This document shows positions 44,733 to 54,563 of a stretch of DNA of 64,000 bases, one piece after another. Source of the DNA: a bacterium (GTDB lineage: Bacteria; Margulisbacteria; Marinamargulisbacteria; JABIPA01); the NCBI GenBank assembly GCA_018698675.1, contig JABIPA010000065.1, forward strand, positions 1-64,000, in the 5' to 3' direction. The translations under genes and the position numbers were made by a program. Each line of letters begins with the position of its first letter. Positions within the stretch are counted from its first letter, which is position 1. The notes beneath the pieces were generated by a model that did not search any database, was not told where the DNA came from, and saw only the letters and a program-made list of their open reading frames with translations.

Positions 44733-47700
44733 CTATTCAGGATAGTAGATATGAGTATTAATTGGATTGGCTCCTCCATTATAAACACCAGCATTATAGT
44801 GAGGTTGAGTTGGTCCTTTTCCATTTAAATGTACTTCTGGGCCGTGAAAGCAACCGGTTAACTTTTCTAGGTCAGACAAAAGGTTTTTTGTAGATTCCTC
44901 AGCAGATTTTACATTCCAATGGTCTGGACCTCTATTGAATATTCCGTAAGATATGACCGACTTGGATGAATATTCTAATAGAGTTTTGTAAATTTCTTCT
45001 GCAAGTTCTTTGCTACCTACGTATAGACTAACGAAATAGTTCTTTTTTTCCGCGTGAGTGTTTTCTATTAGTAACGATACACATGTAAGAAGGATATCTT
45101 CTTTAGGGAGCTTGGAAATAATATTTTCCCATAATTGTTTAAGCACGATAACTTCGCAGGCATGGTGACGTTTATCTTGAATTATTTCTTTTATACCTTT
45201 TTTTAGTTTATCCGAAAGTTTTTTAAAATTTGGATATTCCTCTGGTGTATTGTCGTCAATAATGGCTGACCATTTCGATTTATTGTCTTGGCACCATTTT
45301 AATGGAACTAAATCTGTACTTTCATTATCTTCCGAGCCACCGTTTTGTATGAATTCATTTTTGAATTGGGTTTCGGAATTAAACGTTTTCCAGAACAATT
45401 GAATTTCTTTAAGTACGGACAGTGTTTCACTACACTTTGATGGCATTTCAATTCCTTCTTCGGGTGATTCCAAATTACTATACTCAACAGGTTTATCGTA
45501 TTGAAACTCAGGCAATACAGCTTCTGTTAAACGTATTCCCCAGTTTTCAAAGGATTCGCCTTTTTTCCAGGCAAATAATTTTTCTCCTTCTTCAAATACT
45601 TTATAGTACGGACTTCCGTCACCGGGAATACACACGATGGCACCCTTTTCTTCCCGTTTTGTTAAGGCGCTAATTGCTTCTCTTGCATGAAAAATTGAAT
45701 TTCTTGATGGGACTACCATCGATTTCTTTGCATCTATTCCTGTTAAATATGGACCTATGTTTTTATGTGTTTTTGATTGCATATCTTGGATAGATTTGAA
45801 GTAATTTGACTTGATTTTTTTCTCTAACCTCGGTAATTCTCTATTTTTAACGATACTTTCAGGAGATAAAGATGTTACAGAAAATATTGCCCAAGAGGAG
45901 GTTTCTTCATTTATTCGGTAGTCTGATATTTCTGTATCTATCGATAAATAGGTATTTAGGTATTGGAGTCCAATTTGGTATAGATCGTTTTGGCGATTTT
46001 TATAGTTGATGCCACCTTGAATTCCTTTAATAACTAAAAAGGCACCAAATTGGGCATTCTCAGGAAAAACTGTTGATGCAATTTTTTTGTCTTCGAAAAA
46101 GCTTGAAAAATCACTAGCGAGGCATAATAGGGATGTTAAAAAATCATGAGCAATTAATGCTGTTTCCACAGCAAATTCGTGCCTTGATGAATCTGTTAAA
46201 ATATCGCCATAGAAGTCATCAGAAAAACTTACTTCAGGGGCCACTTCTCCACTTTTTAAATTATTTAAAGGCATAAGCGAGATTTGGAATCCAGAAATAT
46301 ATGTGTGCGTTAGGTCGTCGTCTTGGTGTGTGAATATGTCTTTTACTCTTTCGTCTATGTCGACCAAATTTGATAGACAAGACCTTGATCCGGCCAAAAG
46401 AATATTAAGGGCTTCAAAGGCTTTTGTACGTTTGTCTGAATTTTCAAACATATCAAACGTAAATGTCGAATTTCTTTTTATCCATTTTAGTATTTGGAAT
46501 ACCATAGGAAGTACGTTCGAATTTATTTGTAGGCTTTCATTACATTGGTTTAAAAGAGGAACAATTGTCGCGAATGAATTTACCGTTGTACGTTGTGAAT
46601 TAACAGTTTTAAGTAATTCTCTTAAGAGTTGATTTTGTACGCGGTCCTTTGTCGTCACAGGCGGATGGTTTACATTAAAGAAAACACTTTTGTACATAAA
46701 GGATATATACTCACTAAATAATTCTTTTGGATCCCTATTTAATAGGAAACAATCGGTTTCTTTTAGTAATAGTTCTACCCCTTTGCTTGCGTCCCCTTCC
46801 AAAAGCCATGAAAGACAGATATATGCGTAAGACGTTGATTCCCCTATTCCATATGGTTTAGCTCTTACAAGCTCTGTTCTCGCATTTTTAAAATCGTCAT
46901 TAATTAAGAAGTTTATCCCTTTGATTAGATGTTTTTTGTATTTTCGTAAATACATCACCGATTTCAGGGTACTTGTTTCTGAAGGTTCGATATCTGCTTC
47001 GGTAAATTGTGCTAGTTTCCAATCGAAAGGAAAATTCTTTTTTAAAGATGGAAGTAATTCTTTATTTTTGAATCTATTGTGAACATCTAATAATCTAGCT
47101 CTATATTTATTAGGCATTCCTTCCTCGAAATCTATGGTGGATATCATTAGGAAGTAATTATATGTTTTGATTGGGTTTATTTTTGCTGCCAATTCTACAG
47201 CTTTTTCAATATCTCGTTTTTTAAGTTTATTGAAGATCAGGGAGAGCCTGAGGATAGGTAAGAAGGATTTTTTACATCCTTTACGACATAACTCTAAATC
47301 TCCCCATAAATTAAAATCGTGATTGCGGATATCTTTGTCTTGGAATGCGATTTTAAATATTTTATAAGAAAGAACATCTAAATTGTGTCTGTTAATTTTT
47401 GAATTCGCTTTGGTAATAGATAAATGTTGATCTAGTAAATGTTGATAATGTTCTAGACTATTTGAGTCTTTTGCCTTTTTAACTAGTTTTCGTAGCGCTT
47501 CCTCTCTAAAGTGATTCATTTCTATATTTTGGATTTCGTCGTTATCAAATAGAGATAACACAAATTCTGGCGTATCACTTGCAACCTCTAAAAGAGATTT
47601 AAAATATCGTTGTTTTGTTTGGTATGACTTTATTTTAGGTGTGAAGTAACCTTTTTTTAAATCTTTTAGTGTCATAATTTGGAAGTCACCATGAAACGTA

Positions 47701-47828
47701 CCCGTTGGTAGTAAGTCAGGGTCGAAACAAGAGCTAATTGGACTCGCACATTCGTCTGATTCTATCTTTCTAGTTGATGGTTTTTGGATAAGGAGGTCTG
47801 TTTTTAACAAAGGGACTATTTTTTTCAT
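44733..47828 (-). CDS. giant unknown helical protein (1031 aa)
   Basis: It starts MKKIVPLLKTDLLIQKPS. The first 450 residues are rich in paired helices reminiscent of TPR arrays (for example ARTELVRAKPYGIGESTSYA, with a following WLLEGDASKGVEL). The middle is unassigned. The C-terminal 60 residues are Gly/His/Asn/Pro-rich (HGPEVHLNGKGPTQPHYNAG and a final YYPE) and may be an exposed tail. There is no signal peptide, transmembrane helix or catalytic motif. It is the largest minus-strand gene after the 1199-residue one and is convergent with the gene at 43903. Confidence 0.65.
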   Translation of the reverse strand: MKKIVPLLKTDLLIQKPSTRKIESDECASPISSCFDPDLLPTGTFHGDFQIMTLKDLKKGYFTPKIKSYQTKQRYFKSLLEVASDTPEFVLSLFDNDEIQNIEMNHFREEALRKLVKKAKDSNSLEHYQHLLDQHLSITKANSKINRHNLDVLSYKIFKIAFQDKDIRNHDFNLWGDLELCRKGCKKSFLPILRLSLIFNKLKKRDIEKAVELAAKINPIKTYNYFLMISTIDFEEGMPNKYRARLLDVHNRFKNKELLPSLKKNFPFDWKLAQFTEADIEPSETSTLKSVMYLRKYKKHLIKGINFLINDDFKNARTELVRAKPYGIGESTSYAYICLSWLLEGDASKGVELLLKETDCFLLNRDPKELFSEYISFMYKSVFFNVNHPPVTTKDRVQNQLLRELLKTVNSQRTTVNSFATIVPLLNQCNESLQINSNVLPMVFQILKWIKRNSTFTFDMFENSDKRTKAFEALNILLAGSRSCLSNLVDIDERVKDIFTHQDDDLTHTYISGFQISLMPLNNLKSGEVAPEVSFSDDFYGDILTDSSRHEFAVETALIAHDFLTSLLCLASDFSSFFEDKKIASTVFPENAQFGAFLVIKGIQGGINYKNRQNDLYQIGLQYLNTYLSIDTEISDYRINEETSSWAIFSVTSLSPESIVKNRELPRLEKKIKSNYFKSIQDMQSKTHKNIGPYLTGIDAKKSMVVPSRNSIFHAREAISALTKREEKGAIVCIPGDGSPYYKVFEEGEKLFAWKKGESFENWGIRLTEAVLPEFQYDKPVEYSNLESPEEGIEMPSKCSETLSVLKEIQLFWKTFNSETQFKNEFIQNGGSEDNESTDLVPLKWCQDNKSKWSAIIDDNTPEEYPNFKKLSDKLKKGIKEIIQDKRHHACEVIVLKQLWENIISKLPKEDILLTCVSLLIENTHAEKKNYFVSLYVGSKELAEEIYKTLLEYSSKSVISYGIFNRGPDHWNVKSAEESTKNLLSDLEKLTGCFHGPEVHLNGKGPTQPHYNAGVYNGGANPINTHIYYPE

Positions 47829-47876
47829 ATCGCGAAAGGATACTTCGGTATTTAGGAATAGTAAATATGGCTATGT

Positions 47877-47977
47877 CGCGAAATATCTAATCTGGGCAAT
47901 TTTCGCCCGACTTATTTGGACATACCAAACCACGTCGTGCGAGAAATTGCCCATCTCAGGTATTTGACAACATCGCG
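47877..47977. repeat. long imperfect inverted repeat with TCGCG motifs
   Basis: A left arm (CGCGAAATATCTAATCTGGG and CAATTTTCGC) and a right arm (GCGAGAAATTGCCCATCTCA and GGTATTTGAC) pair imperfectly around a loop of about 33 bp. The best match is GGGCAATTTTCGC against GCGAGAAATTGCCC. TCGCG also occurs at 47829, 47876 and 47973, conspicuous in this AT-rich DNA. The element lies upstream of the 1031-residue gene. It may be a transcription terminator, an operator or a mobile-element remnant. Confidence 0.5.
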
Positions 47978-48061
47978 TAAAATGCTTTTTCTCTGTTTCG
48001 TGAGAGTCCCTATCTATTAATATAAGATGCCTGTAAGCTTATTAATCTATTTTGGGCTTTA

Positions 48062-48664
48062 TTAAAATGACTTGTTCGCAGAAAATGAAAAGCTTTGGTT
48101 AGACATTTTAAAGTCGGGAGTAAGTGATTCTTGACCTTGTGTTAGTCTTAAATCAAATGAGAATGAAGAGTCTATGTCGTAACTGATTCCAATTATTGTT
48201 CCATAGTCGTCTTTATTGAAATTAAACATATCCGTTACGTCGTTTGATGGGTAACCAGGAAATTTTAGACCGGCATCTAGTAGCTTAGCTGCATAACCAC
48301 CGGCGTACACACCTAGTCTATTCGTCACGTTAACACTTAATAGAATAGGAAGTTCAACATAATTTAGATTGTACGTTGCTGAATACTTTGAACCGTCGAC
48401 TTCTTGGTGTTGAGTACCCCCTCTTTGAGTAAGATTTAATTCTCCAATTATAGACACTCCATTCATAATAGATTGCTTTCCAAAAATACCCATTGTGGCT
48501 CCCATAGAGTCAGCATTTTCTAATGTCGATTCTCCTGTGAATTTAGACGTCGTAAGCCCAGCTTTCATTCCAAAATTTGTCTCACTCATTATTGAAGATG
48601 AACCCCATATAGACATCGTCAATATTATCATCCAGAATTTTATTTGTTTTGTTTTTTTCATCAT
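48062..48664 (-). CDS. outer-membrane beta-barrel protein (PorT-like)
   Basis: A 200-residue protein with a signal peptide (MMKKTKQIKFWMIILTMSIW, then a short polar region) and amphipathic strands typical of an eight-stranded barrel. It has FGMKAGLTTSKF, the pair LNYVELPILLSVNVTNRLGV and YAGGYAAKLL (as in PorT/outer-membrane beta-barrel families) and a final strand ending in Phe. The recurrent motif TACGATAAATA is 84 bp before the ATG. It may be an adhesin-like or structural surface protein; the ligand is unknown. Confidence 0.72.
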   Translation of the reverse strand: MMKKTKQIKFWMIILTMSIWGSSSIMSETNFGMKAGLTTSKFTGESTLENADSMGATMGIFGKQSIMNGVSIIGELNLTQRGGTQHQEVDGSKYSATYNLNYVELPILLSVNVTNRLGVYAGGYAAKLLDAGLKFPGYPSNDVTDMFNFNKDDYGTIIGISYDIDSSFSFDLRLTQGQESLTPDFKMSNQSFSFSANKSF

Positions 48665-49029
48665 ATACCTCGTTGTTATTTATTTTCTCAAGGAGTATAT
48701 GCGTCAACTAATTATTTGTAAAGATAGTAAGTTACGTCAGATAATTATATTTATCGTATGTATATGCGATGAGCATCAGTTTGTTCTGATGAATTCCAAT
48801 ATTTTTTCTTATTGAAACATATATTTTAATTAAGCAACCTTTATCGGTCTAAGGGCGTTTTTTATCCATTTAAGGCATTAAACTTTTCTATCTGAATATT
48901 TTTTTTATCCATGAGTTATAAAAAAAATTTATACCTCATAGTTTAGGTGGGATTCAGATGTATGTTGTATAGTATCTACCATAATACATTTCTATATTTA
49001 AAATATTTTAAAATCAAAAGGCTAAATAC
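48665..49029. other. divergent intergenic region (365 bp) with one exact TACGATAAATA copy
   Basis: AT-rich DNA between the beta-barrel gene and the gene at 49030. The exact 11-bp motif lies at 48748-48758 on the minus strand. I see no gene, tRNA or strong hairpin. The plus-strand gene has only AAAGGCT as a possible Shine-Dalgarno. Confidence 0.4.
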
Positions 49030-49857
49030 ATGACAAAAATAAATAAGATTATTAGCTATAGTGAAGAGACCTTAACAACGATAAACACCCCGGCCCTACC
49101 CGTATTTTCTCAAGATTCCTTAAAACAAATCGTTGTTGGAGAAGGCGGCGGTTTTTTAGTTGATCTTGGTGAAGAAGACGTACGACTATTTAATGAACTA
49201 TTAGAAAATTCATTAAACAAAATTAATAAATTTTTGGGAGACAATACAAAACCTCTTATCGTTTATATTGGTATAGGTACAGGTAATCCAAGTTCTGGTT
49301 TCGTAAATCCATCTGCTAATTCAGGGTATATAAACCAAATGAATTGTAGATTGCAATCAAGTCCAAGTTTTCTTAGTAACGAAACCACAGTATCCGAGTT
49401 TAAGATAGTAACTATTAATTTTAATAGCAATGACGAAGGAGAAACCGAAGCGTTTAACTCCAGGATCTCGGATATAGGAGATAGACTTGATATTAAATGT
49501 GTGTGTAAATTCCCGTTGACTTCAACAGATACCAAGTTGGCTGAAATATTTGGTGGGCTTTTGAAAAAGAATGTAATTGATGTTTCTCAACAGAACGTAA
49601 TAATGATCACGATGAATGCCATTACAGACACACACTATCCAGGAATCAACTCTTTTGTGGATGCCATATCTCCCAATAAAAGCGAAGCTAAAAATAGAAC
49701 GAAATTGACGGTATACATGAATTCTTATCTACAAGAAAATGATAAGGTTGATACTTATATAACTGTACCAAGACGAAGTAAGATGGGATTTCTAAATGCA
49801 TCCATTAATTTAAACGAACCATTATTTATAGATGTTCTTAGAACTAGGATGGTTTAA
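49030..49857 (+). CDS. unknown protein (275 aa)
   Basis: A soluble alpha/beta protein starting MTKINKIISYSEETLTTINT. Several hydrophobic strands end in turns: PLIVYIGIGTGNPSSGFV, FKIVTINFNSNDEGE and NVIMITMNAITDTHYPG. The GIGTGNP turn resembles a nucleotide- or SAM-type loop, but no full family signature follows, so I assign no function. It has no signal peptide or membrane helix. It is followed after 138 bp by the LRR lipoprotein gene on the same strand. Confidence 0.6.
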   Translation: MTKINKIISYSEETLTTINTPALPVFSQDSLKQIVVGEGGGFLVDLGEEDVRLFNELLENSLNKINKFLGDNTKPLIVYIGIGTGNPSSGFVNPSANSGYINQMNCRLQSSPSFLSNETTVSEFKIVTINFNSNDEGETEAFNSRISDIGDRLDIKCVCKFPLTSTDTKLAEIFGGLLKKNVIDVSQQNVIMITMNAITDTHYPGINSFVDAISPNKSEAKNRTKLTVYMNSYLQENDKVDTYITVPRRSKMGFLNASINLNEPLFIDVLRTRMV

Positions 49858-49995
49858 TTAATTTGTGAAATTCAGATTGTTTTTAATTACTGGGATTCTA
49901 ATACATAGGGACGCCTTGTGGTTAAATTACGTGAGTATTTTTATGGAATGTAACGTTTAAGTGTTCTTTAATGATTAATTGCTTGGAGGAAATTT

Positions 49996-51879
49996 TTGAA
50001 AATGTTCAGTATGAAAAACTGGGTTAAGTACTTACTTTTCCTTTTCTTTTTTTCGTATCTATTGATATCAACAGGTTGTTCACGATTAGAAGAGTTATTG
50101 AATCTAGAACCTGCTATCGATGATCAAGTGCTACCAATTACTAATTTATTCTCGTTTCGTGATGTAGATAAAAACATTGTTTTAGAATGGAATAATCCTA
50201 ACGATCCTGACTTTGATTACGTAGTTATAAGAAGAAGCATAAACTCGACTAGTGTCAAAGATAGTGGGATTTATGCAACGACAAATGCAGAACAATTTAT
50301 AGACCTAGTTAGCCCTGATACCACCACATATTTTTATGGACTTCAAAGTGTGAATCTCTCCGGCGATTTATCTGAATTGCTTATTAGTTCTGAAAACTTA
50401 GATATAGAGCCCCCCGACGACATATCTGAATTGAAAGCGGAACGATGGTATAAGCAAAACTATTTAAGCTGGAAAAACCCTGGAAATTTAGACTTTGAGC
50501 ATGTGATATTGAAAAGATCCCTTACTGTTGAAGAATTAGAAGATGCTCCCCTAATTGTAACGCTAAGTGAAAATTCCTTTATTGATGATTCTATAGAGGA
50601 TAATACCTCTTATTATTACGGTTTGTATTCGGTTGATGAAACTGGGAATACGTCTAATGTTACTTATTTATTTGTTGATTTCGAAGGCGAGATATTTTTT
50701 CCGGATAACGATTTTTTAAAGTTGGTTAAAAAAGCTATTGGAAAGTCTGGGCTGTCTATTTATAAAGAGGATTTGGTTAACATTGATAAACTAGAGATTG
50801 AATCCATCGAAGAAAATACAAACTCTATTTATGACATAAGAGGGATAGAATGGCTTGAGCAATTAACTTATTTGAACTTGTTTTCAAATAAAATTGGAAA
50901 TATTGAGGCTTTATCTTCTTTAACACGTCTTGAAACTTTGGTTTTATATAATAATAAAATTCGTGACATAGATTCATTAACATCCTTAACTAGTCTTAAT
51001 CGATTGAATTTAAGGGGTAATTACTTAAGCGATATTAATGGGCTATCAGAGCTATATAATCTTACAAATTTGGATCTAGATAACAATCAAATAAGTGATA
51101 TTAGTGGGTTGTCATCTTTAACTAATATCGAATCTTTAGATCTTGGGTATAATAATATTACTGATATTAGTCATCTAACTTCTTTGACTAATATTTCTAG
51201 TTTGGTTTTATATGGAAATCAAATTATAGATATTAGTGCGTTGTCTTCCTTTTCTAACATTCGATCATTGTTTTTATCTAACAATCAAATTGAAGATATT
51301 AGCGTTTTATCTTCTCTGATTACCCTTAATTTCGCGAGTCTTTCTGGCAATCAAATAACTGATATTACTGCCTTAACGTCCTTGTCCGACCTCCGAAGAT
51401 TAAAACTAGATGGCAACCAAATATCTGATATTAGCCCGTTGGTCTCTTTGACGGGCTTGGAACAATTGGAATTAGATCATAACCCAATTAGTGATATTGG
51501 TTCTTTAACCTCTTTGATTAATCTACAAGAATTAGGTTTAGGTTATACTGAAATAAATGATATTACTGAATTATCTTTTTTGACAGATCTTGTGTCTTTG
51601 AATCTATCTGGTAATAAACTAAACGATATTAATGTTTTATCTTCCTTAACCAAACTTGAAGTATTGTATCTTTCTGATAACCAATTAAGTGATATTAACG
51701 CCTTGTCTTCTTTAAAAAATCTTAAAGTTTTAAATATACGAGATAATCCAATATCAGATATTAGTGCTTTAGAAACGTTGATCAACCTTCAAATCTTGCG
51801 TATACGTGATACTGAAATTTCTTCGGAAGATATTCAATTGTTAGAGGATCTGTTACCAAATCTTAGTATTAGACTTTGA
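49996..51879 (+). CDS. internalin-like leucine-rich-repeat lipoprotein
   Basis: Starts at TTG (49996) behind a strong GGAGG; the paralogue at 63375 has GTG at the matching position. A basic N-terminus, a hydrophobic stretch and LLISTGCSRLEEL form a lipoprotein signal with the cysteine near residue 30. Two FN3-like domains follow, each with a WxxPxxxDFxxVxxxRS core (about 55-135 and 145-225). Then come 14 regular 22-residue repeats of the type LTSLxxLxLxxNxIsDIsaL and one degenerate repeat. The whole recalls SDS22/internalin arrays, which bind host proteins. It is likely surface-exposed. The dioxygenase gene follows after 32 bp. Confidence 0.88.
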   Translation: MKMFSMKNWVKYLLFLFFFSYLLISTGCSRLEELLNLEPAIDDQVLPITNLFSFRDVDKNIVLEWNNPNDPDFDYVVIRRSINSTSVKDSGIYATTNAEQFIDLVSPDTTTYFYGLQSVNLSGDLSELLISSENLDIEPPDDISELKAERWYKQNYLSWKNPGNLDFEHVILKRSLTVEELEDAPLIVTLSENSFIDDSIEDNTSYYYGLYSVDETGNTSNVTYLFVDFEGEIFFPDNDFLKLVKKAIGKSGLSIYKEDLVNIDKLEIESIEENTNSIYDIRGIEWLEQLTYLNLFSNKIGNIEALSSLTRLETLVLYNNKIRDIDSLTSLTSLNRLNLRGNYLSDINGLSELYNLTNLDLDNNQISDISGLSSLTNIESLDLGYNNITDISHLTSLTNISSLVLYGNQIIDISALSSFSNIRSLFLSNNQIEDISVLSSLITLNFASLSGNQITDITALTSLSDLRRLKLDGNQISDISPLVSLTGLEQLELDHNPISDIGSLTSLINLQELGLGYTEINDITELSFLTDLVSLNLSGNKLNDINVLSSLTKLEVLYLSDNQLSDINALSSLKNLKVLNIRDNPISDISALETLINLQILRIRDTEISSEDIQLLEDLLPNLSIRL

Positions 51880-51911
51880 TGGAATTATATGAATTTAAGG
51901 AACTATTATAA

Positions 51912-53201
51912 ATGACTACAAAAATTGGTGCTTCATTAGAAAAACAATCAAACTCTATTATAAGGCCAAGTTTGTTTAAAGGCTGGATGAAAGGCGGGAA
52001 TGGCGTGGACGCGCTGGAACTTACCCTATCATTTGCAAAGAATGTTATAGATCGTAAACTTTCTTCTTTTGAACTTAAACGGTTTACTTATTTAAAAACA
52101 CATTTAAAAAATATCGATTTTGCATCTTGCTCCTCAGAAAAACGGCAAGAGTTTTCTTCTTTTTTTCCTGAATTTAAACATTGCTTTAGTTACCATTCTA
52201 TTCCGCGAAGGCTCAATAAGCATTGGAATGGTACCAAGACTAGCGAATTAGATGGTGATGGTTACTTAAGCCAGTTTGAGACGTCTTTGTTTAAAAGTGG
52301 AGGTGTACTTGGATCGTTTAAAGATTTTTCTGATGACGGATACATGTATTTGAATCAGTTTAAGGAAAAAGCTCTGCCTAGATTACAAAAAGAGAAACTA
52401 AATTGGTTTGTTGAGTTTTTTTCTGAAAGCGCTTTTAAATTGAGTATGGATCCTCATTTATTGCATAAAATTGAAAGTATTCTGGGAGAAAACGTTCTAT
52501 TGGTTCGAGGTGATTTGTTTACCATCCCAGGATACTCGTATAGTGGTGCTCTTCATAAAGATATGGAATCTCGGTTATGGCGTCGTCCAGATGATTCTGA
52601 TATTTCTACTGCAGAAAATATGGTTAACGTTTGGATTGGGTTGTCAGGGTCTGACGAAAACACAGCTACTTTAAGATTTTTTCCTCAAACACATTTAGAG
52701 GATCAGCTTTTTCCTTCGGATACTATGGAATTTGTGAAAAATAGTGGGGCTGATTTTGACATGCACTGTCGTTACCTTTCATTAGAAGACCCTCCTGTTG
52801 AATTTTCGAGATATCTTTTTTTTCATTCTATGTTAAGTAGCCAGCGTGATAGCTTAAAAAATACGGCTCAACTTTTATCAATCACTGAACCAAATGATTA
52901 TATTATGTTCGATTCTGATATCCTTCACGGAGGGCCTTATTATAATAATTCTCCTAATCCTAGGGTTTCCATGGTTTTTAAATATTGTGCTGCGAGTGAA
53001 CGTGCTGTTAAACGCCCTTCTCGATTTATGAATGATTTATCAAAACATTACTCGGCAGACGAAATTTCAAAGATATCCAATAATTCACTACGACTCGAAG
53101 ATCTTAGTACTCAGGTTTTGGGTTCAAAAATGAATGATGTGTATGAACCTATTGATAAGAATTCCTTATGTGATTATTTAGTAAAAAAGAAGTTTCATTA
53201 G
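51912..53201 (+). CDS. PhyH-type Fe(II)/2-oxoglutarate dioxygenase
   Basis: A 429-residue protein. A FKDFSDDGYMYLNQF segment opens the catalytic part. The iron site is HxD in ALHKDMESR (so a hydroxylase rather than an HxA/HxG halogenase) with the distal His in DSDILHGGPYY, and the 2OG-binding Arg in NPRVSMVFKY. PhyH-type enzymes hydroxylate acyl chains and natural products. AAGGAA lies nine bases before the ATG. The gene is directly behind the LRR lipoprotein gene and its stop overlaps the convergent acyltransferase gene by 4 bp. A role in the neighbouring biosynthetic locus is possible. Confidence 0.75.
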   Translation: MTTKIGASLEKQSNSIIRPSLFKGWMKGGNGVDALELTLSFAKNVIDRKLSSFELKRFTYLKTHLKNIDFASCSSEKRQEFSSFFPEFKHCFSYHSIPRRLNKHWNGTKTSELDGDGYLSQFETSLFKSGGVLGSFKDFSDDGYMYLNQFKEKALPRLQKEKLNWFVEFFSESAFKLSMDPHLLHKIESILGENVLLVRGDLFTIPGYSYSGALHKDMESRLWRRPDDSDISTAENMVNVWIGLSGSDENTATLRFFPQTHLEDQLFPSDTMEFVKNSGADFDMHCRYLSLEDPPVEFSRYLFFHSMLSSQRDSLKNTAQLLSITEPNDYIMFDSDILHGGPYYNNSPNPRVSMVFKYCAASERAVKRPSRFMNDLSKHYSADEISKISNNSLRLEDLSTQVLGSKMNDVYEPIDKNSLCDYLVKKKFH

Positions 53202-54502
53202 GGTTTCTCTAAAATACAAGTCATTTTTTTAAGTGTTCTGGATATAAATTCATCTATTTGATTCTCTGACTGGTAAGGTGTGACATAGGTGTAAATGAGA
53301 GACAGTCTGCTATTAAATGTTACTGCAGGAACTGCAAAGCCCCATTTGTTTGCGTATATTCCTTGCACCGCCGGACAATGAAAGATATCCACTAGTTTAA
53401 AGGTGGTATATTGTTTTTTTATTAGTTTATCCATATCTCCCAAATTACTTACAGATATGAATGCTTGTTTTTTCGAAAATCGATCTGCAAATTCGATTCC
53501 CTTAAGTGTATTAAATGATGGCTTGTAGACATAGTCTTCCCACGTTTTATTTTTTAATACGTCTTTAAGCGTTTCATGAATATTTTTAGCAGTAGAAAGT
53601 AACGACTGACTTGTTGTTTTAAACGGATCAAATGAAACTTTTGATATCCAGTTACCCATTTGTTCATTTTGTAAGGGTGGCGTGTAATAGGGTCTTAAAT
53701 TAATTAGGGTTCGGCAGTTGATTGACATTTCTTCACTAGAATTGTTTGCTTCTTTTATCCATTCGCTTAATGTGAGGCACAAAATGGCTTTAATAAGTGA
53801 CTGAATACTTAGCTTGTTTTTGGCTGCATAGGTTTTAATTGCATTTGTTTGAGTTTCATTAAATTGGTATCGTTTAAAATTTGTTCTACAGTTTCGGATT
53901 GGGTATAAGCTTTTTTTACTATTTTCTGGTTTGCACGTATTAAAATCCTTAAAATTTTCCTTCTTAGCATCGTCCAGTTCTTCTTTATTATTGGTTAATG
54001 GATAGAGTTGAAGTGGTGAATTTGGGTGTTTTAGTTGGGGATGTATTTGAACACTATTATCTGATGCCTCATAGAGTGATAGTAAGTCTTTTATCATCAT
54101 ATAAATTGACATTCCATCCGCAATAATATGAGAGGAAACTAAAGCAATTTTTGTTACGTCGTCATATTCATTGGCATACATAAAACATTTTACAAGAGAG
54201 TCTTTGTGTAAATTAAATGGAGTATGTAGTTCATTTAAAAGCTTCGATTCATAATCTAGGTTATTATCGATTTGTACAAGTGGAATAGGGTTCGTATTGT
54301 CGTTAGAAAAGACAGGATCAATTTTAGAGTCTATATTGATTGAAACATTTAATAGTTCGTGTTTTTTTTTAAGTATTTTTAATGCTATGGTCAGTTTCTG
54401 TTTATCGATGTGACCGTTCAGGGTGGCCGTTATGAATGTGTTGAAGGGAAATGCCTCATTTAGTTTGTAAAATATCTTTTCTATTGCGTTAAGTTTTATC
54501 AT
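53198..54502 (-). CDS. condensation-domain / acyltransferase-like protein
   Basis: A 434-residue protein of the condensation-domain fold. The HxxxDG motif is present as SSHIIADGMS, with the first histidine of HHxxxDG replaced by serine, as in PapA5- and alcohol-acetyltransferase-type members. A conserved-looking ANKWGFAVPAVTFNSRLSL lies near the C-terminus, in place of DFGWG. It probably transfers an acyl group to an alcohol or amine. It is divergent from the flavin-reductase gene, with the two ATGs overlapping at 54500-54503 if the longer start of that gene is used. Confidence 0.72.
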   Translation of the reverse strand: MIKLNAIEKIFYKLNEAFPFNTFITATLNGHIDKQKLTIALKILKKKHELLNVSINIDSKIDPVFSNDNTNPIPLVQIDNNLDYESKLLNELHTPFNLHKDSLVKCFMYANEYDDVTKIALVSSHIIADGMSIYMMIKDLLSLYEASDNSVQIHPQLKHPNSPLQLYPLTNNKEELDDAKKENFKDFNTCKPENSKKSLYPIRNCRTNFKRYQFNETQTNAIKTYAAKNKLSIQSLIKAILCLTLSEWIKEANNSSEEMSINCRTLINLRPYYTPPLQNEQMGNWISKVSFDPFKTTSQSLLSTAKNIHETLKDVLKNKTWEDYVYKPSFNTLKGIEFADRFSKKQAFISVSNLGDMDKLIKKQYTTFKLVDIFHCPAVQGIYANKWGFAVPAVTFNSRLSLIYTYVTPYQSENQIDEFISRTLKKMTCILEKP

Positions 54503-54563
54503 GTTTATGGGCTCGGGCAGTATTTTTTTTGCACTCGTTTATCTATTAGTATATCCTTTTATT

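Noticed and set aside
45945-45960. Near copy of the TACGATAAATA motif inside the 1031-aa gene
   Set aside because: Lies within coding sequence on the opposite strand; probably chance.
54501-54563. Upstream ATG of the flavin-reductase gene
   Set aside because: It overlaps the divergent gene's start codon and adds a hydrophobic stretch that the fold does not need; kept only as an alternative.
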